Shown here: positions 24,488-33,753 of the stretch, piece after piece | How positions within the stretch are numbered: the stretch's first letter is position 1 | Layout: every line of letters begins with the position of its first letter | DNA from: Rikenellaceae bacterium | GTDB lineage: Bacteria > Bacteroidota > Bacteroidia > Bacteroidales > Rikenellaceae | DNA length: 44,813 nt | Reading direction: 5' to 3' | Assembly (NCBI GenBank): GCA_031256675.1 | Contig: JAIRQC010000008.1 | Location: forward strand, 1 to 44,813 | Notes under the pieces: generated by a model | Told to the model about the DNA's origin: nothing | The model's input: the letters and a program-made list of their open reading frames with translations, nothing else | The model's database searches: none | Position numbers and translations under genes: made by a program

Positions 24488-25579
24488 ATGAAACGTTCAA
24501 TACTTTTCATCGTATTGCTCTGTATGGCGTCGACCGTGACCCCCGGAATGCCTGCACAATCCGCACAAGATACCACCAAAAAAACCTCGCCTGCCGCCGC
24601 GCCGCAAACAAGCAAAAAGTCTACGCCCGCACAGACGGCAGCCGAGGAGGCCGCCCGATCGTCGTCCGAGGCGCAAAAGATTGCACAACAGGCTGCGCTG
24701 GCCTCAGCCGAAGCGCAGGCTGCCGCACGAAAAGCCGAACAGGAACAGGCTGAGAAAAAGGTTAAGGAGCATGTAAATCACAGGGAAACCGCCGTGCAGA
24801 AAGCAGAGACAGGCTCCTCCGCACATATGCCTGCGGGCGCAAATATATCAGCGCAAAACAGCGCAGATACCTCCTCGCAGGGCAACGTACATGGTGCGGA
24901 TATATCCGCGGGCAACGCGAGTACATCCCGTCGGGACAATGCGGGTACGCCCTCGCGGAGTGTGGCGAAAATACCTGCGCAGGGCAGCGGCAAACTCGCC
25001 GTCGAGGTCTGGTATCCGCTGTTCGGGGGTGCGGGGCGCAACGACGACGGGCTCAATATCAGGGGACGTTACTCCGTCAACAACAGATTTGCCCTCCGTC
25101 TCGACCTCGGCTACGCCCACAAGAGCGACAGGAAAGTTGTCGGCGCGGGCGAGGTTTCGGCCGAGGTCGCCACGGCCCGCGTCAACGATTTCAGCATCTT
25201 CCCCGGACTCGAATATGGCTTCGGCAATCGGGAGCGCGTATCGCTACATGTCGGCGGCGCGTTGGGTTTCGGCCTCAGGCGCGCCTCCGCCACGATCGAG
25301 AACGCTGGCAATCAGGAGGGCGTCGTCGAAGAGATCGAGGGAGCGACCGACGACAAAGGCGCCAACCGCAACTTTGTCAGCATGGGCGTCAACGCCTTTG
25401 CCGGCATCGACGTGTATGTCTACCGCGGCCTGTACCTCGGCGCAGAACTCTCCATCGGTTTCAGCTCCATCACCTACGGCAAGTACAAAAGCGGTGCGGT
25501 ACCTCACGACGAGGTCACACGGTCAAACCGCTTCGGCCTGCACGCCGTCCCGAGCCTGCGCACAGGCTGGAGGTTCTGA
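24488..25579 (+). CDS. Outer-membrane beta-barrel protein with Ala/Lys/Gln-rich coiled-coil extension
   Basis: The ATG at 24488 gives a proper signal peptide (MKRSILFIVLLCMASTVTPG) and fits the promoter; an upstream in-frame ATG would precede the signal peptide with 20 unlikely residues. It is 363 residues long. Residues ~25-105 are Ala/Gln/Glu/Lys-rich and should form a coiled coil. Residues ~110-165 are a low-complexity Ser/Ala/Asn/Gly linker. From ~170 the protein matches the neighbouring barrel (YPLFGG, FPGLEYGFGN, IDVYVYRGLYLGAELSIGF, C-terminal LRTGWRF). The extension could span the periplasm or contact peptidoglycan; that is an inference. The pair arose by duplication and one copy gained, or the other lost, the extension. 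Confidence 0.8.
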   Translation: MKRSILFIVLLCMASTVTPGMPAQSAQDTTKKTSPAAAPQTSKKSTPAQTAAEEAARSSSEAQKIAQQAALASAEAQAAARKAEQEQAEKKVKEHVNHRETAVQKAETGSSAHMPAGANISAQNSADTSSQGNVHGADISAGNASTSRRDNAGTPSRSVAKIPAQGSGKLAVEVWYPLFGGAGRNDDGLNIRGRYSVNNRFALRLDLGYAHKSDRKVVGAGEVSAEVATARVNDFSIFPGLEYGFGNRERVSLHVGGALGFGLRRASATIENAGNQEGVVEEIEGATDDKGANRNFVSMGVNAFAGIDVYVYRGLYLGAELSIGFSSITYGKYKSGAVPHDEVTRSNRFGLHAVPSLRTGWRF

Positions 25580-25918
25580 CAGGTTGCCTCAGAATCATCT
25601 CCAACGACGTTGCCAAGCCTTTCTCATTGCGAACGGAGCGAAACGAAATGAAGTCAAAAGCATACCAAAGTTTCACAACATCGAACGAAAACCATTCAAA
25701 GCAAGAGCAAAGGTTCACGACATCGGGTGAACAAATACATCAAATGAAACGGCTACTGCATATGGCTGCCGTTTTATCTCCCTGTTCGCACGATGAGTTA
25801 CTTTGTTCTTACTCTGGATAGAGTAGTTTAGAGTTACGCCGCCCGTATAGAAACTGTTTACCACAGGCACGTACTTTAATCATCATATTTTTTGAAGCGC
25901 AACTATATTTTTTAACGA
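25580..25918. other. Intergenic region upstream of the PUL sigma factor
   Basis: No gene called. It contains a third copy of the TCATTGCGAACGG repeat (25624-25636), here continuing GAGCGAAACGAAATGAAG like a typical dispersed intergenic repeat. A 64-codon frame at 25627 has no signs of coding. An AT-rich block just before 25919 (TATATTTT at 25904-25911) may be the sigma-gene promoter but matches the consensus poorly. Confidence 0.4.
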
Positions 25919-26491
25919 ATGTCTATCGACTGTCGCCAACATGTAGAGGGGCTTCGCAGGGGTTCGTACGAGGACTTCAAGGCGCTTTACGACGAGTTCG
26001 CTGGCGTGCTCAACGCTTTTGTCCTCTCGCTGACCCGTTCGCCGCAGCAGGCGCGTGACGTCGTGCAGGATACTTTCATGCGCGTATGGCTTGCCCGCGA
26101 GAGCCTCGATCCGGAGCAGTCTTTCAAGGCGTGGCTCTTTGCCGTGTCGCGCAACCGGGTGATCGACGTTTTCCGCAGCCGGATGAGCGATCCGCTGTTC
26201 GACAACTATCTCGACAGCGTGGAGGCTTCGCGCGACGCCGGCGACGAGGTGGGGGCGAAGATCGACTTCGACCTGTTCCGTCGCCGGCTCGATACGGCCA
26301 AACTCAAACTCACCGCCGGACAGAAAAGAATCTTCGAACTGATCAAGGAACAGGGTTTTGCTCCGGGCGAGGTGGCGCGGATGCTGAAACTCAGCGAGCA
26401 GACGGTCTACAACCAACTTTCGTCCGCACTGAAACTGCTGCGCAGCGAATTTGGAACGCTGACGCTGATGTTTGCACTGTTCTTCGATTAG
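25919..26491 (+). CDS. ECF-type RNA polymerase sigma factor (PUL-associated)
   Basis: A 190-residue protein. Region 2 is clear at ~20-95 (FKALYDEFAGVLNAFVLSLT, ARDVVQDTFMRVW, FKAWLFAVSRNRVIDVFR). Region 4 with its HTH is at ~125-180 (LTAGQKRIFELIKEQGFAPG, then EVARMLKLSEQTVYNQLSSA). This is the Bacteroidota ECF subgroup paired with FecR anti-sigma factors and SusC-type transporters. It lies directly upstream of the FecR gene and should drive the downstream susC/susD operon when a glycan signal is relayed through SusC and FecR. Confidence 0.93.
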   Translation: MSIDCRQHVEGLRRGSYEDFKALYDEFAGVLNAFVLSLTRSPQQARDVVQDTFMRVWLARESLDPEQSFKAWLFAVSRNRVIDVFRSRMSDPLFDNYLDSVEASRDAGDEVGAKIDFDLFRRRLDTAKLKLTAGQKRIFELIKEQGFAPGEVARMLKLSEQTVYNQLSSALKLLRSEFGTLTLMFALFFD

Positions 26492-26564
26492 ATCACCCGT
26501 TGTAACATACTGGTTTTATGGCGCCATGAAAAAATCTCATTTTTTGTGGTAGATTTCGTATTGT

Positions 26565-26586
26565 TTTTCGTATATTGTTACGAAAA
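26565..26586. promoter_or_regulatory. Perfect 8-bp palindrome before the FecR gene
   Basis: TTTTCGTA (26565-26572) and TACGAAAA (26579-26586) are perfect inverted copies around a 6-base centre, ending 15 bases before the ATG at 26602. Either a protein-binding site or a hairpin near the ribosome site. It lies in the only gap (110 bp) between sigma and anti-sigma genes. Confidence 0.45.
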
Positions 26587-26601
26587 GCAAAGCGACAATC
26601 C

Positions 26602-27573
26602 ATGAACAGCGAGATAACTTTTCTGATCGAACGCTACATGTCGGGCGACGTCACGCGCGATCAGCGGCATGAGTTGAAAAAAGAACTCGCCGCGCTTTCC
26701 GACGACAGGCTGGGCGATATTTTGTCCGACGTGTGGGAAAGCTACGGCAAATCGATTCCGGTCGGGAATTTCGAAAGGCTCACAGGCCGCAGACTGGGCA
26801 TGGCGTTGCGCCCGGACAGACATCCGGCAATAAGGCGCATGGCAGTTGCCGTTGCCTTGGTCGCGCTGGCGGCAGTAGGCGGCTGGCGGCTCTCCGACAG
26901 ACATATAGACGGTCTTGCAAACCGGACGAACACCATTATGGCCCCGGCAGGCCAGCGGGTAAACGTTACTTTGCCGGACGGTACCGGCGTATGGCTCAAT
27001 TCACTTTCGCAACTCAGTTATCCTGCAATCTTTACAGGAGGCGAACGCCGTGTCTGTCTCACCGGCGAGGGCTTTTTCGACGTAGCTCACGACAGCAGAA
27101 ATCCGTTTATAATCGAGACGGAACGCTACGACGTTCGGGCATTGGGCACCAAATTTGATCTCATGTCATCGCCTTCGACCGGAGAGTTCTTCGTTTCGCT
27201 TGTCGAAGGCAAGGTACAGGTGTCGGAGCGCGCCAACAGCGCCAACAGTATCATTCTCACCTCAGGGTACGAGGCGCGCCTTGCCGACGGCGGGCTGATA
27301 CGGCAGGAGATACCGAACACGGATGTTTTTCGCTGGCGCGACGGACTTTTTTGTTTCAGGAACAAAACGCTGGGCGATCTGCTCGAACTGTTCGAGAGAA
27401 ACTATGACATTCGGATAGTTTACGATGCGGCAACGCTTCCGAAAAACGAGATCAGCGGAAAGTTTCGCACCTCGGATGGCATTTTTCATATTCTGAGAAC
27501 ATTGCAGCACAACGTGCAATTCTCGTACCGCTGGGACGAAGAGAACAACGTCATCTATATTGTCGCAAAATAA
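26602..27573 (+). CDS. FecR-family anti-sigma factor
   Basis: The ATG at 26602 is preferred over an upstream in-frame TTG. It is 323 residues long. A cytoplasmic N-terminal helical domain (~1-70, ERYMSGDVTRDQRHELKKEL) should bind the sigma factor. One membrane segment lies at ~79-95 (MAVAVALVALAAVGGW). The periplasmic FecR domain (~105-200) has LPDGTGVWLNSLSQLSYP and GEGFFDVAHDSRNPFII. The C-terminal domain (~250-320) is of the DUF4974 type (LFERNYDIRIVYDAATLP, ISGKFR). It senses the STN domain of the cognate SusC and releases the sigma factor. Confidence 0.93.
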   Translation: MNSEITFLIERYMSGDVTRDQRHELKKELAALSDDRLGDILSDVWESYGKSIPVGNFERLTGRRLGMALRPDRHPAIRRMAVAVALVALAAVGGWRLSDRHIDGLANRTNTIMAPAGQRVNVTLPDGTGVWLNSLSQLSYPAIFTGGERRVCLTGEGFFDVAHDSRNPFIIETERYDVRALGTKFDLMSSPSTGEFFVSLVEGKVQVSERANSANSIILTSGYEARLADGGLIRQEIPNTDVFRWRDGLFCFRNKTLGDLLELFERNYDIRIVYDAATLPKNEISGKFRTSDGIFHILRTLQHNVQFSYRWDEENNVIYIVAK

Positions 27574-27680
27574 CTTAAACCATTCCATTATGGCATAAAC
27601 CGGACAGAGCGCCTCGCAACAAGCCGTCGCCGACATTTCGTTCGACGGACAAACCCAAAAACCAACAAACAACCAACAGC

Positions 27681-30600
27681 ATGAAGAAAAAATCACTACA
27701 CGCTTTTCTCCTTGTCGTTGCCGTTACTCTGGGCATGGCGCTCAAAGCGGCCGCCCAGAATGTATCGGTGAGTCTGAATGCACAGAACGCAAAGCTCGAA
27801 ACGGTTCTGAACGACATCGAGAAACAGACGAACTACCTGTTCGTCTATGACAAGAACATCAATGTGCAGCGGAGCGTATCAATCGTTGCCGAGCAGAAAA
27901 ACCTGCGCGAAGCGCTCGCGCAACTCTTCGCCGGGACAGACATCGCTTTTGCCGTCGAAGGTTCCAACATTGTCCTCTCGCAGAAACAGGGCGACCAGAA
28001 AACCCGCGCCATCGAAGGCAGGGTGACCAATGAGGCAGGAGCTCCGCTCGCCGGAGTTATAGTGGCGGCAAAAGGGAGCCAGCGCGGTGGTACGACAACC
28101 TCGGCGTCGGGAACTTTCAGCCTTAACATCGACGATAACGTCCATACGCTCGCCTTCTCTTTTCTCGGCATGGAGCCGAAAGAGGTGAACATCGGCAACA
28201 TGCGCAACTTCAACGTCGTTCTCTCCGAGAGCGAGATCAATGTGGGCGAGGTTGTGGTTACGGCCCTCGGCTTGTCGAAGGAGGTCAAGACCCTGTCCTA
28301 CAACGTGCAGCAGATTGCCAATTCCGACCTTACGACGGTCAAGGACGCCAACTTCGTCAATGCGCTGTCGGGCAAGGTTGCCGGCGTTACGATCAACGCC
28401 AGTTCGTCCGGCGTAGGCGGCTCGTCGCGCGTGGTGATGCGAGGGACAAAGTCGCTGAACTGCAACAATAATGCGCTCTACGTTATCGACGGTATCCCCA
28501 TGCCGCAACTTCTGAGCGACCAGCCGGGCAGCGACATGTATTCGGGCGCGGGACAGTCGGGCGACGGTATCGCCAGCATCAACCCTGAAGACGTCGAATC
28601 GCTGTCGGTCCTCAGCGGCCCCTCGGCAGCCACGCTTTACGGCAGCAAGGGTTCGAACGGCGTGGTGCTGATAACCACCAAAAAAGGCACGAAAAGCGGC
28701 GCTTCGGCCAGCTACTCGAACAACACGACTTTCTTCTCGCCGCTGGTAATGCCCAAGTTCCAGAATACTTACGGGATGTCGTCCCTGAGCGAATACCGCA
28801 GCTGGGGTGACAGGCTCAATACGTCGAGCAGTTACAGTCCGAATGATTTCTTCCGCACGGGCTTCAACACCACCAACGCCGTGACCGTACAGACGGGTTC
28901 CGAAAAGAGCCAGACATTCCTGTCGCTGGGATCGGTCAATGCCGCAGGTATCATCCCGAACAACGACATGAACCGCTACAACGTCACTTTCCGCAATACG
29001 ACCGATTTCCTTAACGGCCGTCTGGCTGTCGACGTGGGTTTCATGTACTCTTCGACCCAGGAACAGAACATGGTTTCGCAGGGGCAGTATTCCAACCCTC
29101 TGATCCCGCTCTATCTCTTTCCTCCCGGCGACGACTTCCGCAAATATCAGGTCTACGAGCGTTACGATGCGGCGCGCTTTCTCAAAACGCAGTTCTGGCC
29201 CTACGGCGATCAGGGGCTTGACATGCAGAACCCATACTGGATAGCCAACCGCAACCTGTTCCAGAACAATAAGGAACGCTACATAATCAACGGCGCGGCA
29301 AGGTTGAAGATAAACGACTTCCTCAATCTGGCGGGTCGCGTGAAAGTCGACAATTCGCACAGGGTGCTCGAACGCAAATACTACGCTTCTACCCTGCCTG
29401 TGCTCGCTTCCGAGAACGGTTTCTACTCCAACCGCAGAATGGACAACAAATACAAGTACGCCGACGCCATCCTGACATTCGACAAAAAGTTCGGCGACTT
29501 TTCGGTCAACGCCAACCTCGGCGGCAGCATCGAAGACGAGCGTTTCGAGGATGTGCGGCATGAAGGCAAACTCGCCGTAGTGGGCACGGGCGTCGCCAAC
29601 CAGTTCTATTTCGAGAACATAAGCGAGACGCCCGGCGACTACAAGTATTTGCAGGACGGCTACCACGATCAGCTCCAGGCCGCTTTCGCCACTGCGCAGT
29701 TGGGCTACAAGAGCATCTGGCTCGATCTCTCCGGGCGCAACGAATGGGCCTCGCAGCTGGCCTTCACCGATAGGACGAGCTATTTCTACGGTTCGGCGGG
29801 GCTGTCCGCAGTGCTTACCGACTTGCTGCCCATCAAATCGAACGTTTTGAGTTTTCTTAAAGTGCGCGGGTCGTTTGCCGGCACTGCCAATCCGCCCCAG
29901 CGCTGGCTCTCCAACCCGTCGATCAATCAGTCTCAGGGTTCGCTGCCGAGTTTGACTACCGACATGCCCTTCAACCTCAAACCGGAGCGCACTAACTCGT
30001 GGGAGGCCGGCTGGAACGCCGCATTCTGGAAAAACAAGGTCAGGTTCGACATCACGCTCTACAAATCCAACACCCTCAGTCAGGTGGTGCACGGCGACCT
30101 GTCGCCCTCAAGCGGCTTCTCGGGCTTTTATATCAACACGGGTAACGTATCCAACAAGGGCGTAGAGGCCAGTCTCGGATTGCAGCAGAACCTCGGCCCT
30201 GTGTTATGGAACACCTCGGCCATCTTCTCGCTCAATCGCAACAGGATCGAGGAGCTTGTCCCGTCCGGCACTACCAACGCCCTGGGGCAGCCCGTAGACA
30301 TGAGCCGCATCAATCTGGGCGGCAACGCCACCTACCATCAGTACCTCTACGAGGGAGGTACGATGTCCGACCTCTATGTCAACAAACTGCTGACCGACGA
30401 GCACGGCTACATTTACGTCAACCAGCAGAACCTGTCGATCCAGGCCGACCCGGGCGGCCCCGAAACATATGCGGGGCACATGGATCCAAGCTACAACCTC
30501 AGCTGGCGCAACGGTTTCTCGTGGAAAGGCGTCGACTTCGACTTTATGTTCAGCGCCCGCGTGGGCGGCGTCGGCATCTCGGTGACGCAGGCCCTGATGG

Positions 30601-30983
30601 ACGGTTACGGCGTGTCGCAGGCCTCTGCCGACGCCCGCGACGGAAAGGGCGCGATGGTGAACGGCTATTACATTCCCGCCATCAACTACTATTCGGTGGT
30701 GGGGGCAGGTACCGGCGTAGGTTCGATGTATGTGTACAGCGCAACCAACGTCCGTCTGTCGGAGGTTTCGCTCAGCTACACCATTCCTTTCGGCCCGAAG
30801 ATCGGCAGGTTTGTCAAGAACGTGACCCTCTCCGCAATAGGGCGCAACCTGTGGATGATCTACTGCAAGGCCCCGTTCGATCCCGAATCGACAGCCACCA
30901 CCGGCACCTATTTTACCGGCGTGGACTATTTCCGCCAGCCCAGTCTGCGCAGCGTCGGCTTCTCGGCCAAACTGACATTCTAA
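27681..30983 (+). CDS. SusC/RagA-type TonB-dependent outer-membrane transporter with STN signalling domain
   Basis: 1100 residues. Signal peptide 1-25. STN signalling domain ~25-100 (VSLNAQNAKLETVLNDIEKQ), which contacts the FecR partner. Carboxypeptidase-like barrel-extension domain ~110-190 (EGRVTNEAGAPLAGVIV, TTTSASGTF). TonB box-like VVVTALG near 195. Plug domain ~200-330 (ALSGKVAGVTINASSSGVGG, VIDGIPM). The 22-strand barrel ends in Phe (FSAKLTF). It imports glycan fragments across the outer membrane with the SusD partner as lid. The STN domain plus the adjacent sigma/FecR pair shows autoregulation by a trans-envelope signal. Confidence 0.96.
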   Translation: MKKKSLHAFLLVVAVTLGMALKAAAQNVSVSLNAQNAKLETVLNDIEKQTNYLFVYDKNINVQRSVSIVAEQKNLREALAQLFAGTDIAFAVEGSNIVLSQKQGDQKTRAIEGRVTNEAGAPLAGVIVAAKGSQRGGTTTSASGTFSLNIDDNVHTLAFSFLGMEPKEVNIGNMRNFNVVLSESEINVGEVVVTALGLSKEVKTLSYNVQQIANSDLTTVKDANFVNALSGKVAGVTINASSSGVGGSSRVVMRGTKSLNCNNNALYVIDGIPMPQLLSDQPGSDMYSGAGQSGDGIASINPEDVESLSVLSGPSAATLYGSKGSNGVVLITTKKGTKSGASASYSNNTTFFSPLVMPKFQNTYGMSSLSEYRSWGDRLNTSSSYSPNDFFRTGFNTTNAVTVQTGSEKSQTFLSLGSVNAAGIIPNNDMNRYNVTFRNTTDFLNGRLAVDVGFMYSSTQEQNMVSQGQYSNPLIPLYLFPPGDDFRKYQVYERYDAARFLKTQFWPYGDQGLDMQNPYWIANRNLFQNNKERYIINGAARLKINDFLNLAGRVKVDNSHRVLERKYYASTLPVLASENGFYSNRRMDNKYKYADAILTFDKKFGDFSVNANLGGSIEDERFEDVRHEGKLAVVGTGVANQFYFENISETPGDYKYLQDGYHDQLQAAFATAQLGYKSIWLDLSGRNEWASQLAFTDRTSYFYGSAGLSAVLTDLLPIKSNVLSFLKVRGSFAGTANPPQRWLSNPSINQSQGSLPSLTTDMPFNLKPERTNSWEAGWNAAFWKNKVRFDITLYKSNTLSQVVHGDLSPSSGFSGFYINTGNVSNKGVEASLGLQQNLGPVLWNTSAIFSLNRNRIEELVPSGTTNALGQPVDMSRINLGGNATYHQYLYEGGTMSDLYVNKLLTDEHGYIYVNQQNLSIQADPGGPETYAGHMDPSYNLSWRNGFSWKGVDFDFMFSARVGGVGISVTQALMDGYGVSQASADARDGKGAMVNGYYIPAINYYSVVGAGTGVGSMYVYSATNVRLSEVSLSYTIPFGPKIGRFVKNVTLSAIGRNLWMIYCKAPFDPESTATTGTYFTGVDYFRQPSLRSVGFSAKLTF

Positions 30984-31005
30984 ACCCATTCAAAGCATAC
31001 TGACT

Positions 31006-32619
31006 ATGAACAGAATAAAAATAAAATCTTTGTTATCGGCGGCGTCGGTACTGTTTCTGACGGTTTCCTGCACCGGCAGGTTCGAAGAGTACAACACCGA
31101 TCCCTACGGGGTCATCGGCGAGGAGTTGATGTACGACGGGTTGAAGTACGGCGCGCCGCTGGCCCAGATGCAGCGCAACATTATGCCCTACTCTCAGCAG
31201 CCTTCGTTCGGCGACGAGAAGTATCAGGTCGTTCAGAACCTGTGCGGCGACATCTTCTCCGGCATGATGGCCGCCCCGCGCTACTGGCAGAAGAACGCCG
31301 ACAACACCACCTACGCCCTCTATTCCAACTGGTACAGCCAGCCGTTCGACCACGCCTACACCAACATCATGGCCCCGTGGAACGACCTGCGCAAGAAGTG
31401 CGTCGAGGACGACATGCCGCAGATCTATGCCATTGCCCAGATCATCAAGATCGAGGCCATGCACCGCGTAACCGACCTCTACGGGCCGCTGCCATACTCC
31501 CGTTTCGGAGAGGGGACGCAGGTGAACTACGACAGTCAGGAGGCCATCTACAATTCGTTTTTCAGGGAACTGGACTCCGCCGTGGTCGTACTGAACGACT
31601 ACGCGATAGCCAACCCCGGCTCGAAGATACTCACGGCCTTCGACTACATCTATCAGGGCGAACCGGCGCAGTGGGTCAAGTTTGCCAATTCGTTGCGCCT
31701 GCGCCTGGCCCTGCGTTTGCACTTCGTCGATGCGGTCAAAGCGCAGGCTGAGGCTACGGCGGCGCTCGATCCTGCCAATGGCGGGGTAATGACCTCGGTG
31801 GCGGACAACGCCAAACTGGTCAACGGCCGCGGCGTGAGCTTCCACCACCCGCTCAACGAAATATGCGACGGCTTCAACGACGTCCGCATGGGCGCCACGA
31901 TGGACTGCTACATGAACGGTTACGGCGATCCGCGCCGTTCGGCCTATTTCAAACTGCCCGACGAGACGAGCGCGCTTGCCAACGTATCGCTCTATCCTGG
32001 CGTTCGCACCGGAATCGACATCGGCTCGGACGACGCAAACTACAAGGCCTATGCCGCACGTCTCAACATAGCCCGGGGAGCGGACATCGTCTGGATGGCT
32101 TCGCCGGAGGTCTGTTTTCTTCAGGCCGAAGCCAAGATCCGCTACGATATAGGCACGACCGACGCCCAGACGCTGTACGAGAGGGGCATCGACCAGTCGA
32201 TGGAAATGTGGGGCGTAACGGCAGGCGGCTCCTATAAAACAGTCGTCACAGCCCCCAGAGCATACTACGATCCGGTGAGAACGGGCAACAACACGGGCGC
32301 GCCGTCGACCGTCACCGTGGCATGGGCCAACCTGACCACCGACGCAGCGAAACTGGAGGGGATTTTGACCCAGAAGTGGATCGCCCTCTATCCGGACGGC
32401 GTCGAAGGGTGGAGCGAGTTCCGCCGCACGGGCTATCCGAAAGTTATCCCTGTCGCGGTGAACAACAGCAACGGCACGATCTCTACCGCCACCCAGATAT
32501 GCCGCCTGCCCTATCCGACCTCGGAGAAACTCAACAACGCCGACGGGCTGGCTACGGGCGTAACATTGCTGGGCGGGGCCGACAACGGAGGCACCAAACT
32601 GTGGTGGGATAAAAACTAA
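31006..32619 (+). CDS. SusD/RagB-family glycan-binding lipoprotein (SusD-like_2 type)
   Basis: 537 residues with a lipoprotein signal (lipobox ...LTVSC, Cys22), so it is tethered to the outer membrane. The N-terminal FEEYNTDPYGV and the TPR-like helical scaffold (APLAQMQRNIMPYSQQ, WNDLRKKC, IEAMHRVTDLYGPLPYS, AQWVKFANSLRLRLALRL) are typical of the SusD-like_2 branch. The C-terminal WIALYPDGVEGWSEFRRTGYP is the usual late signature. It begins 22 bases after susC. It binds the glycan and closes over the SusC barrel. Confidence 0.94.
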   Translation: MNRIKIKSLLSAASVLFLTVSCTGRFEEYNTDPYGVIGEELMYDGLKYGAPLAQMQRNIMPYSQQPSFGDEKYQVVQNLCGDIFSGMMAAPRYWQKNADNTTYALYSNWYSQPFDHAYTNIMAPWNDLRKKCVEDDMPQIYAIAQIIKIEAMHRVTDLYGPLPYSRFGEGTQVNYDSQEAIYNSFFRELDSAVVVLNDYAIANPGSKILTAFDYIYQGEPAQWVKFANSLRLRLALRLHFVDAVKAQAEATAALDPANGGVMTSVADNAKLVNGRGVSFHHPLNEICDGFNDVRMGATMDCYMNGYGDPRRSAYFKLPDETSALANVSLYPGVRTGIDIGSDDANYKAYAARLNIARGADIVWMASPEVCFLQAEAKIRYDIGTTDAQTLYERGIDQSMEMWGVTAGGSYKTVVTAPRAYYDPVRTGNNTGAPSTVTVAWANLTTDAAKLEGILTQKWIALYPDGVEGWSEFRRTGYPKVIPVAVNNSNGTISTATQICRLPYPTSEKLNNADGLATGVTLLGGADNGGTKLWWDKN

Positions 32620-32640
32620 CATCCAAATCCTGTGAAAATT

Positions 32641-33735
32641 ATGAGAACGAAGATATGTCTGTTCACAGTGGCGTTCGGCGCCGCGCTCGCCTCCTGTTCG
32701 GACTGGACGAAACAGGAGAACGTCCAGATACAGAAGCCATACGAGTACGAGGGGGAAAACGCGGCGTATGGCCAACGTTACTACGAAGATCTGCGGGCCT
32801 ATAAACAGAGCCCGCACGAGATATTCTACGGCTGGTTCGCCGGTTACGCCAACCGCGAAGGCCAGGAGAACGAACCGGCCAAGCAGCCCGCCTCGTTCGG
32901 CGAGCGCTTTCTCGGACTGCCCGACAGCATGGACGTATGCTCATGCTGGGGCGGCATTCCCACACTCGAGAAGAATCCCATTGCCTACAACGACATGCGT
33001 TACGTGCGCAGGACAAAGGGCATCAGGATGCTCAATGTGACCATTTGCCGCATCACGAAGCGCAACGACGCCGACGGCAATCCGAAATACTCGCAAACTC
33101 CGGATTCGGCGTCGGTGCGGGCCTACGCCGCCGAACTGCTGGCCGAAGTGTGGGTCAGGGACGAGAGCGGCGAGTCGTATGTCGACGGCCTCGACCTCGA
33201 CTATGAACCCGACGGCGACTGGCTGACAGGGAACTGGTTCCTGTATTTCGTCAAGGAGATCGGCAAGAGCATAGGCCCGATGGCCGAGACCGAAGAGGGA
33301 CGCAAAAAGCTGCTGGTGGTAGACTTTTACAGCGTTACCCCGCCTTCGGGCACAGAACCGTATGTGAACTATTACATTCGTCAGGCCTACACCCAGGGCT
33401 TCACCACGCACTCATACGACAGGCTGCAATCCGGCTTCAACAGTTTGGCCTCATGGATGCCGGTCGGCAAGTATGTCGTGACGGAGAACTACGGCGAGTT
33501 CTGGGCTACGGGCGGTTCGCCGTGCGAAACGGCGTCGGGTAGCGGTGTGGCGCTGGCGCGTCCCGACGGCAGCGGCAATATATATTCGATAGAGTTGATG
33601 GCCCGCTGGCGGCCCGCACAGGGACGCAAGGGAGGTTTCGGGGCATTTTATCTGGAGCGCGACTATCAGAATGCGCCTGGCTACCGCTACATACGCAATG
33701 CCATTCAGATAGCCAATCCGGCCATCGTCAAATAA
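32641..33735 (+). CDS. GH18-family surface lipoprotein (endo-beta-N-acetylglucosaminidase-like)
   Basis: The ATG at 32641 is preferred over a GTG three codons upstream. 364 residues, lipobox LASC with Cys19. A (beta/alpha)8 barrel with the full GH18 catalytic motif DxxDxDxE: D182, D185, D187, E189 (VDGLDLDYEPDG), with E189 the expected acid. Later GFTTHSYDRLQSGF and the C-terminal FGAFYLERDYQNAPGYRYIR fit the Bacteroidota ENGase-like branch found next to SusC/SusD. The complete motif argues for an active endo-GlcNAcase that cuts the chitobiose core of N-glycans at the cell surface; some relatives act only as binding proteins, so activity is inferred. Confidence 0.88.
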   Translation: MRTKICLFTVAFGAALASCSDWTKQENVQIQKPYEYEGENAAYGQRYYEDLRAYKQSPHEIFYGWFAGYANREGQENEPAKQPASFGERFLGLPDSMDVCSCWGGIPTLEKNPIAYNDMRYVRRTKGIRMLNVTICRITKRNDADGNPKYSQTPDSASVRAYAAELLAEVWVRDESGESYVDGLDLDYEPDGDWLTGNWFLYFVKEIGKSIGPMAETEEGRKKLLVVDFYSVTPPSGTEPYVNYYIRQAYTQGFTTHSYDRLQSGFNSLASWMPVGKYVVTENYGEFWATGGSPCETASGSGVALARPDGSGNIYSIELMARWRPAQGRKGGFGAFYLERDYQNAPGYRYIRNAIQIANPAIVK

Positions 33736-33753
33736 CTTAAACAGGCTAAGATC

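Noticed and set aside
25627..25821. 64-codon frame before the sigma factor gene
   Set aside because: Starts inside a dispersed intergenic repeat and has no recognisable features.
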